From Shewanella litoralis (lineage in GTDB: Bacteria; Pseudomonadota; Gammaproteobacteria; Enterobacterales; Shewanellaceae), in the NCBI RefSeq assembly GCF_009828585.1, contig NZ_WSRZ01000014.1, forward strand, positions 1 to 64,000: a stretch of 64,000 nucleotides of DNA, read 5' to 3'. The notes below the pieces were generated by a model, which made no database searches, was not told where the DNA came from, and saw only the letters and a program-made list of their open reading frames with translations. Below are positions 57,686 through 64,000 of this stretch, one piece after another. Made by a program: the position numbers and the translations under genes. Each line of letters opens with the position of its first letter. Position 1 is the stretch's first letter.

Positions 57686-58177
57686 ATGAAACGCGTTAAC
57701 CTTTTATTACCCGCTATCGTTTTACTTGCACTTACGGGCTGTCAAACCGCCCCCGTTGTTGTATCTGAACCCATTAAGACTTTTACAACCTCTCCTGAGT
57801 GTATCGAATTTACTTTACAAGCAGAGGATGAAACGATTGTTGGTTTTAGACCTGTGTATTTTGAAGTGAATAGCGATAAGTCATACAGCAAACTTGATAC
57901 TCACATGACTTGTATTGCGGATTACCTTGCTTTCCATTCTGATAAAGAAATCGATGTACAAGGTTTTACTGATGATAAAGGTACCGTTAAGTACAATAAA
58001 GCGTTAGCACAGCGTCGTGCTGATGGTTTAGTCGAATATTTATTATCGCTAGGTACATCTAATGAACAATTAGTGTCTAGTACTAAAGTGATTGAAGATC
58101 GTGGTGTTAAACTATCTCGCTCTGAACGCTCTAAAATTCGTCGAGTGAACTTTGCCGTTGCAAGTAAAACGTTGTAA
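57686..58177 (+). CDS. OmpA-family lipoprotein
   Basis: A 163-residue lipoprotein: signal peptide with lipobox LALTGC (Cys19), a short linker, then an OmpA_C-like peptidoglycan-binding domain from about residue 55 (VYFEVNSDKSYSKLD, IDVQGFTDDKGTVKYNKALAQRRADGL). It is similar in plan to Pal-like or T6SS-associated OmpA lipoproteins. Divergent location from ppkA makes a T6SS accessory role possible, although TssL here already carries an OmpA domain. An AAAGGA site lies about 12 bases upstream of the ATG. Confidence 0.8.
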   Translation: MKRVNLLLPAIVLLALTGCQTAPVVVSEPIKTFTTSPECIEFTLQAEDETIVGFRPVYFEVNSDKSYSKLDTHMTCIADYLAFHSDKEIDVQGFTDDKGTVKYNKALAQRRADGLVEYLLSLGTSNEQLVSSTKVIEDRGVKLSRSERSKIRRVNFAVASKTL

Positions 58178-58238
58178 ATTACACTGATAAATCATGGTGA
58201 TACAGCTATATAAATATGGCTTTATTATGGTGATTAAT

Positions 58239-58284
58239 AAAAAGGCTCAGCCTAAGTGAATGTTAAGCTGGGCCTTTTTGTTTT
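58239..58284 (+). terminator. Terminator after the OmpA-like lipoprotein gene
   Basis: AAAAAGGCTCAGC pairs with GCTGGGCCTTTTT (one G-U pair) over a loop of about 15 bases, then TGTTTT. May also serve the convergent lipoprotein gene. Confidence 0.75.
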
Positions 58285-58387
58285 ATTCTAATAACTTAAA
58301 TCAATACTGCTACAGCCATTCGACATACTTATTAACGTTTTAATATTTAAATCATTATCACTAAAGCCACTTGAGTCTGCTTCCACA

Positions 58388-59236
58388 CTAAAATATTGAG
58401 TGATTTTTTGTGTTAGCGATTCTTAACCTTACAAACAAAGCAAGTAATATCAGCAGGTTAAAATAAATATCGATCGCACCACCGCTGTAATTAGTTTTGT
58501 GTTCGACCTTAGCGATTTTCTCTTCTTTTACTCTCACTTTAAAACGCGCTAATTCATCTTCTAAGTTTTGACTCATATCCGTCACGGCGATATTAAATCC
58601 TTCCATCGACTTTTCAGACAATGTTTCGTCTATACCGACAGCAGTAGTGCGTTTTTCGAGCTTGCTTATTCCTGGTGCTCTAAAGAGCATTTTGCGGCTT
58701 TTAATATCAAACACTGCAGTATCGACAAAAGTCTGCACTGTGTTTTCATTTCCAGGAATAACGTACATACCAACAATCGTCCAGTACAACAATGCAGCGT
58801 TATTTTCTACCGACTGAGTCACTTGATCGTAAGACACCAATGCCATCACATCGACATCGTATAAGCGCCCTACTTGGTCTAATGTAGTAAAGCCTTCACC
58901 ACCAGCCAGGTACGTGCTGGGAATAACCTCAATTCGGTCAATATAATCGTATTTCATAAATGCTGTTTTGACTTTTTCGAGTAACTCATACTGATCTTTA
59001 TTATGAATGGCATCACCTTTCCAACCGGCTGATGGGACAAAAGCAATCCCAACATTAACAGGTAAACTCAACACCGGTATTTCTGGACTGTGGGCGGCTT
59101 TATCTGTTTTTTCAGGATAAAGGAAATCCATTAAACTGCTTGAAACAGATTGCTTGCCCGTTTGTTGGCTCACTAACATACTGCAAGCCGATAATAGGCT
59201 GACAGATGCGACCATAACTAACCATGTTACTCTCAT
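58388..59236 (-). CDS. Rhombotarget-type lipoprotein
   Basis: A 282-residue lipoprotein with lipobox LLSAC (Cys18), a beta-rich middle that includes VGIAFVPSAGW, a YDVDVMALVSYDQ segment and a TFVDTAVFDIKSRKMLFRA segment, and a C-terminal tail with GG at 252-253, a hydrophobic helix (IYFNLLILLALFV) and basic residues (RLR). This plan matches the rhombotarget lipoprotein family, in which the GlyGly tail is a sorting signal cut by a rhombosortase protease. Function of the mature protein is unknown. ATG 59236 has AAAGGA upstream. No rhombosortase gene is in the window. Confidence 0.7.
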   Translation of the reverse strand: MRVTWLVMVASVSLLSACSMLVSQQTGKQSVSSSLMDFLYPEKTDKAAHSPEIPVLSLPVNVGIAFVPSAGWKGDAIHNKDQYELLEKVKTAFMKYDYIDRIEVIPSTYLAGGEGFTTLDQVGRLYDVDVMALVSYDQVTQSVENNAALLYWTIVGMYVIPGNENTVQTFVDTAVFDIKSRKMLFRAPGISKLEKRTTAVGIDETLSEKSMEGFNIAVTDMSQNLEDELARFKVRVKEEKIAKVEHKTNYSGGAIDIYFNLLILLALFVRLRIANTKNHSIF

Positions 59237-59551
59237 TCAAATTTCCTTTTGTTGTACTTATATCCGTGTATATACCCAATCAAATACTCGTTAATCAGTC
59301 GATTAACGGATCTCATTAAAAGTTAATCTTTTTCACTATTTTAACATTGTCATTTTTACTAACCCACCCACAAAAACCAAGCAAACCCCTGTTACATAAC
59401 AGATAAAACTATTGGCACGCTATGTGCTTTCTATTTGATTATCGACGTTAATTAACATTCGTTACAAATGATAACGTGACGTTTATTAATTAAGGCATAG
59501 CATTATGCTCAACCGTCACTTAATTAAAAATATAACACTGGCAGGTACCCC
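59237..59551. promoter_or_regulatory. Divergent control region with inverted repeats before the RND operon
   Basis: About 315 bases between the rhombotarget lipoprotein and the efflux operon. It contains TTAATTAAG (59486-59494) and its inverted copy CTTAATTAA (59519-59527), enclosing a smaller repeat GCATA/TATGC. It could be an operator for a repressor of the pump, but none is encoded nearby. Confidence 0.35.
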
Positions 59552-60625
59552 ATGGATAGGTTCAACAGCATGAAAAAATTGGCAATCCCACTACTTTGCA
59601 TTGCAGCATTAAGTGGCTGCAATGGAGAAGCAGAGCAAGCAAAAGAAGAAGAAAAATTTGCTATCCCGGTTGAAACAGCGCTGGTTGAGACGGGTAATGT
59701 GTCGTCATTTTATAGCACAACCGCCACACTCGAAGCACCAGAAGAGTCTCATGTTATGAGCCGCATAGCCGGAATCGTTGAGCAAATTAATGTTGAAGAA
59801 GGCGATAGAGTCACTAAAGGGCAAGTGCTTGCGGTGATTGATGCTAAACGCCAACGTTACGATTTCAATCGCTCCGAAGCCGAAGTACAAATCATTGAGC
59901 AAGAATTAAATCGTTTAAATAAAATGAGCAATAAAGAGTTTATTAGCCAAGATGCCATGGCTAAACTCGAGTTCAACTTACAAGCTGCAAAAGCACAACG
60001 CGATCTCGCCGAGCTGCAAGTTAAAGAAAGCCAAATCACCTCACCTATTGATGGTGTGATTGCTGCGCGTCATATCAAACTAGGTAATATGGCTAAAGAG
60101 TTTCAGGAACTGTTTTATGTGGTCAATCAAGACCAACTCCATGGGATTTTACATCTACCAGAACAACAATTATCCAGCTTACGCATTGGCCAACATGCCA
60201 GCATAGTGCAGCAACATCAAAGTAATAATGAAACCAGTATCGATGCACAAGTATTGCGAATAAGTCCAATTGTTGATGCCCAAAGCGGTACCTTTAAAGT
60301 GACATTAGCGGTACCCAATCAAGATGCAGCCTTAAAAGCGGGCATGTTTACTCGCGTCGAGCTTAAATACGACACTCATCAAAATGTATTAACCGTGCCT
60401 TACAATGCCCTGATAAACCAGGACAATACTCAAGCCTTGTATGTCATTAAAGACACTAAAGCAGAGCGCCGAGAAGTTAGCCTGGGTTATCGTGAAAACA
60501 ACACGGTTGAGATTTTATCGGGCGTTAGCGCAGGTGAGCAAATTGTGATCCGCGGCCAGCAAAACCTCAAAGACCAATCCTTGGTAGAAATTATCACCCC
60601 ACTTAGCTTTGCAGCCATTCGATAA
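59552..60625 (+). CDS. RND efflux periplasmic adaptor (MFP), lipoprotein
   Basis: A 357-residue membrane-fusion protein. Lipobox ALSGC gives the lipid anchor (Cys17 if the start is ATG 59570, Cys23 from 59552). The lipoyl-like half motifs are IAGIVEQINVEEGDRVTKGQ and ITSPIDGVIAARHIKLGN around a coiled-coil hairpin (RYDFNRSEAEVQIIEQEL, EFISQDAMAKLE), followed by beta-barrel and membrane-proximal domains (AGMFTRVELKY, VPYNALI). It connects an inner-membrane RND pump to an outer-membrane channel. Both candidate ATGs have a plausible ribosome site. Confidence 0.92.
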   Translation: MDRFNSMKKLAIPLLCIAALSGCNGEAEQAKEEEKFAIPVETALVETGNVSSFYSTTATLEAPEESHVMSRIAGIVEQINVEEGDRVTKGQVLAVIDAKRQRYDFNRSEAEVQIIEQELNRLNKMSNKEFISQDAMAKLEFNLQAAKAQRDLAELQVKESQITSPIDGVIAARHIKLGNMAKEFQELFYVVNQDQLHGILHLPEQQLSSLRIGQHASIVQQHQSNNETSIDAQVLRISPIVDAQSGTFKVTLAVPNQDAALKAGMFTRVELKYDTHQNVLTVPYNALINQDNTQALYVIKDTKAERREVSLGYRENNTVEILSGVSAGEQIVIRGQQNLKDQSLVEIITPLSFAAIR

Positions 60626-60637
60626 CGGAGCAAGATC

Positions 60638-63600
60638 ATGTCAATGATAAATACCTCAGTTAACCGTCCGGTGACTGTATGGATGTTCATGCTTGCCGTA
60701 ATGCTATTTGGTATGGTTGGATTTTCACGCCTTGCAGTAAAGTTGCTACCCGACTTAAGCTACCCTAGTGTAACCATTCGTACGGCATACGATGGCGCGG
60801 CGCCGGTTGAGATTGAACAACTGGTGTCAAAGCCCATAGAAGAAGCGGTCGGTGTGGTAAAAGGCTTGCGTAAAATCAGCTCGATTTCCCGCTCTGGTAT
60901 GTCTGATGTGGTACTCGAGTTTGAATGGGGCACCAATATGGACATGGCAAGCCTAGAGGTGCGCGAAAAAATCGACACCATTGAGTTGCCGTTAGACATT
61001 AATAAACCGCTGTTATTACGCTTTAACCCAAATCTTGATCCCATTATGCGCTTAGCATTTTCAGTGCCCAACGCTGATGCAGAGCAACTTAAACAAATGC
61101 GCACCTTTGCCGATGAAGAACTTAAGCGTCGCCTTGAAGCGTTGTCAGGCGTGGCAGCCGTTAGGTTGTCGGGTGGACTCGAGCAAGAAGTGCATATTGA
61201 GCTAAATCAGCAAAAACTCAGCCAATTAAACCTCAATGCTGACCAAATTAAACGTCGCATTAATGAAGAAAACATCAATTTATCTGCCGGTAAAGTCATA
61301 CAAGGTGACAAAGAATACCTCGTCAGAACCTTAAATCAATTCAACTCACTCGAAGAGCTTGGCCAGGTCATTGTTTATCGTAACGAGCAAACCTTAGTGA
61401 GATTATCAGACATCGCGGTAATCACAGATGCCTTCAAAGAACGCAGTGACATCACCCGTATTGGTGACATGGAGTCGATTGAACTCGCCATTTATAAAGA
61501 AGGTGATGCCAATACGGTTGCTGTCGCTAAAAAGTTGCAAGATGAACTGGCCAAAATCAATGTCGCTGACAATAAAAATCAATTAAAAGTCATCTACGAT
61601 CAATCTGAATTTATTGAAAGTGCCGTCAATGAAGTCACCTCGGCGGCATTGTTTGGTAGCTTATTGGCCATGTTGGTTATTTATCTGTTTTTACGCGATA
61701 TTATTGCCACGTTGATTATTTCCATATCTATCCCATTCTCGGTCATTGCCACCTTTAATATGATGTATTTTGCCGATATAAGCTTAAACATTATGTCACT
61801 TGGCGGTATTGCGCTGGCTATCGGTTTATTAGTCGATAACGCCATTGTGGTACTGGAGAATATTGACCGTTATAAATCACTCGGAATGAGTAAAGTTGAT
61901 GCTGCGGTAACCGGCTGTAAAGAAGTTGCTGGGGCTATTTTTGCCTCAACCTTAACTACGCTAGCCGTGTTTTTACCATTAGTGTTTGTTGACGGAATTG
62001 CCGGGGCATTATTTGCAGACCAGGCATTAACAGTGACCTTTGCGTTATTGGCTTCATTATTTGTTGCGCTAACCGCCATCCCGATGTTGGCATCTCGCCA
62101 AGGATTTACCAGCCTGCCAGAACCGGTCGAAACGCCAAAAGTGGCCAAACCCACTAGCGTTAAAGGCAAAATTGGATATTACCTCTTGGCGATAGTAAAA
62201 TTTCCATTTGCATTATTATTCAGCTATTTACCCGCAGGATTACTCACCGCGATTATTGTTATCAGTCGATTCGTCAGCAGTATATTGGGATTAATATTAA
62301 CCCCCATTTGCGCCGCTTTTAATGCTGTTTATCGCCTTGTTGAATCATTTTATTACCGTATTTTACACCATGCGCTGCGTCATCAAGTGCTCACTGTTGT
62401 TATCGCGCTGGTAATGACCTTAGCATCGAGCAGCTTGTTGCCAAGGCTTGGCATGGAGCTTATTCCGCCCATGAACCAGGGCGAGTTCTATGTCGAAATA
62501 TTATTGCCGCCCGGCACCGAAGTCAGTGAGACAGATGCAGTTTTACAACAACTGGCCTTGTCGATTAAAGACCGCGATGATGTAAAACATGCCTACAGCC
62601 AGGCTGGTAGCGGCGGATTAATGACATCAGACACTGCACGTGGCGGTGAGAACTGGGGCCGTTTACAAGTAGTATTAGCCGACCATTTAGCCTTTAATGC
62701 CGTCAGCCAGGTGCTTCGCAAAACCGCTCGTAATATTCCTGAGCTTGAAGCGCAAATAGAGCACCCTGAACTGTTTAGTTTTAAAACCCCGTTAGAAATT
62801 GAGCTTTCGGGCTATGATTTAAGTTTACTTAAGCAAAGTGCTGATCAGCTAGTGAAAGCCTTAGGTGAAAATGACCGCTTTAGCGACATCAACACCACAT
62901 TGCGAGATGGCCAACCGGAGATCAGTATTCGCTTTGATCATGAACGTTTAGCAGCATTAGGTATGGATGCACCAACGGTCGCTAATCGCATAGCGCAGCG
63001 TGTGGGTGGTACTATTGCCAGTCAATTCACGGTTAGAGATCGTAAAGTTGACATTTTAGTGCGCAGCGAATTAGCCGAACGCGACCAAATAAGCGACATA
63101 GAATCATTGATTATTAACCCTAATAGCAAGCAGCCTATCCCGCTAAGTGCGATTGCCGCAGTGCATTTACAAATTGGCCCCTCAGCTATTAACCGTATAA
63201 GCCAACAACGGGTGGCGATTGTGTCATCAAACTTAGCTTACGGGGATTTAAGTGAAGCAGTGCTCGAAGCGCAACAAATCTTGTCTAAACAGCAACTGCC
63301 TAGTTCTATCCAGGCACGTTTTGGTGGGCAGAACGAAGAGATGGAACACTCATTTGACTCGCTTAAAATCGCCTTAGTGTTGGCCATCTTTCTGGTTTAC
63401 TTAGTAATGGCAAGCCAGTTTGAATCACTATTGCATCCGTTGCTGATTCTGATTGCGGTGCCAATGGCAGTGGCTGGCAGTATTGTCGGGTTATTTATCA
63501 CCGGGACACACCTAAGTGTGGTGGTGTTTATTGGACTTATTATGCTGGCAGGGATTGTAGTAAATAATGCCATTGTATTGGTTGACCGTATTAACCAGCT

Positions 63601-63889
63601 GCGCCGTGAAGGCCAGGATAAACTCAGCGCCATTAATGATGCTGCGCAATCGCGTTTACGCCCGATTATGATGACAACCCTCACCACCACACTCGGGTTA
63701 TTGCCCATGGCGATTGGCATGGGCGATGGCAGTGAAGTGCGAGCCCCCATGGCCATTACCGTCATCTTTGGCTTAAGCATGTCAACATTACTGACATTAC
63801 TGGTTATTCCAGCGCTTTATGCCCTATTTGACCGTAAGCAATATACGGCTAATGACACAGCGATAAATAATGCGGAGACACCAGCATGA
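60638..63889 (+). CDS. RND efflux permease
   Basis: A 1083-residue inner-membrane proton antiporter with twelve helices and two large periplasmic loops. The family start NRPVTVWMFMLAVMLFGMVGF is followed by LPDLSYPSVTIRTAYDGAAP and the TM4 motif GLLVDNAIVVLENIDRY, in which the second Asp of AcrB-type DD is Asn, a form common in several RND subgroups. The C-terminal half mirrors this with MLAGIVVNNAIVLVDRIN. An extra hydrophobic segment follows the central loop (residues about 500-560). It starts 12 bases after the adaptor and overlaps the next permease by four bases. Confidence 0.93.
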   Translation: MSMINTSVNRPVTVWMFMLAVMLFGMVGFSRLAVKLLPDLSYPSVTIRTAYDGAAPVEIEQLVSKPIEEAVGVVKGLRKISSISRSGMSDVVLEFEWGTNMDMASLEVREKIDTIELPLDINKPLLLRFNPNLDPIMRLAFSVPNADAEQLKQMRTFADEELKRRLEALSGVAAVRLSGGLEQEVHIELNQQKLSQLNLNADQIKRRINEENINLSAGKVIQGDKEYLVRTLNQFNSLEELGQVIVYRNEQTLVRLSDIAVITDAFKERSDITRIGDMESIELAIYKEGDANTVAVAKKLQDELAKINVADNKNQLKVIYDQSEFIESAVNEVTSAALFGSLLAMLVIYLFLRDIIATLIISISIPFSVIATFNMMYFADISLNIMSLGGIALAIGLLVDNAIVVLENIDRYKSLGMSKVDAAVTGCKEVAGAIFASTLTTLAVFLPLVFVDGIAGALFADQALTVTFALLASLFVALTAIPMLASRQGFTSLPEPVETPKVAKPTSVKGKIGYYLLAIVKFPFALLFSYLPAGLLTAIIVISRFVSSILGLILTPICAAFNAVYRLVESFYYRILHHALRHQVLTVVIALVMTLASSSLLPRLGMELIPPMNQGEFYVEILLPPGTEVSETDAVLQQLALSIKDRDDVKHAYSQAGSGGLMTSDTARGGENWGRLQVVLADHLAFNAVSQVLRKTARNIPELEAQIEHPELFSFKTPLEIELSGYDLSLLKQSADQLVKALGENDRFSDINTTLRDGQPEISIRFDHERLAALGMDAPTVANRIAQRVGGTIASQFTVRDRKVDILVRSELAERDQISDIESLIINPNSKQPIPLSAIAAVHLQIGPSAINRISQQRVAIVSSNLAYGDLSEAVLEAQQILSKQQLPSSIQARFGGQNEEMEHSFDSLKIALVLAIFLVYLVMASQFESLLHPLLILIAVPMAVAGSIVGLFITGTHLSVVVFIGLIMLAGIVVNNAIVLVDRINQLRREGQDKLSAINDAAQSRLRPIMMTTLTTTLGLLPMAIGMGDGSEVRAPMAITVIFGLSMSTLLTLLVIPALYALFDRKQYTANDTAINNAETPA

Positions 63890-64000
63890 ATATCACTCAA
63901 TTAGCAATAAAGCGTCCGGTCACCACCAGCATGTTTTTCTTGGCCATAATGCTCTTTGGCATGGCCGCGAGCCGCATGCTGCCGTTAGAGATGTTTCCAG
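63886..64000 (+). CDS. Second RND efflux permease, 5' end only
   Basis: The first 38 codons of another RND permease: MNITQLAIKRPVTTSMFFLA followed by IMLFGMAASRMLPLEMFP, the standard N-terminal membrane helix. The ATG overlaps the stop of the upstream permease (ATGA). The gene is cut by the window edge. One adaptor with two permeases in tandem recalls MdtABC-type pumps, in which two different permeases form a mixed trimer. Confidence 0.88.
   Translation, partial: MNITQLAIKRPVTTSMFFLAIMLFGMAASRMLPLEMFP

Overview
The window looks like chromosomal DNA of a marine-type gammaproteobacterium, most likely Shewanella or a close relative. This rests on the sdhCDAB-sucABCD block divergent from gltA, the Fur and CpdB sequences, a rhombotarget-type lipoprotein, and the moderately AT-rich base composition. 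No RNA gene, CRISPR array or phage is seen.

Layout. (1) 1-3.5 kb: the right end of an ISAs1-family insertion sequence interrupts the 5' part of a chemoreceptor gene. A porin and a very short phosphate-binding-like periplasmic protein follow. (2) 4-9.1 kb: a CpdB-type nucleotidase lipoprotein, a small P-loop kinase-like protein overlapping cobB, fur, and an AEC-family transporter. (3) 9.2-20.5 kb: the TCA block sucDCBA and sdhBADC on the minus strand, with gltA divergent. (4) 20.5-22.2 kb: a decayed stretch and a membrane-protein gene broken by an in-frame TAG. (5) 22.2-57.4 kb: a large type VI secretion (T6SS) locus, all on the minus strand. (6) 57.7-64 kb: an OmpA-like lipoprotein, a rhombotarget-like lipoprotein, and an RND efflux adaptor followed by two tandem permeases, the second cut by the window edge.

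The T6SS locus reads as three transcription blocks, in order of transcription. Block A is ppkA-tagH(FHA)-tssJ-tssK-tssL-tssM-tagF-pppA: membrane complex, baseplate TssK and the kinase/phosphatase/FHA/TagF post-translational switch. Block B is tssA-tssB-tssC-second tssC-tagJ-tssE-tssF-tssG-clpV: sheath, baseplate and ClpV recycling. Block C is hcp-vgrG-unknown-PAAR-HEAT-like-ketosynthase-like-rhs-immunity-amidase effector-immunity: tube, spike, candidate loading factors and two toxin/antitoxin-like cargo pairs. All thirteen core Tss components (A-M) are present and intact by reading frame.

The most interesting points are two effector/immunity pairs (an Rhs protein with an unrecognised C-terminal toxin of about 199 residues, and an NlpC/CHAP-like cell-wall amidase with a Sec-exported immunity candidate), a duplicated sheath subunit (TssC2), and a ketosynthase-fold protein lacking an obvious catalytic cysteine next to a HEAT-like protein between PAAR and Rhs.
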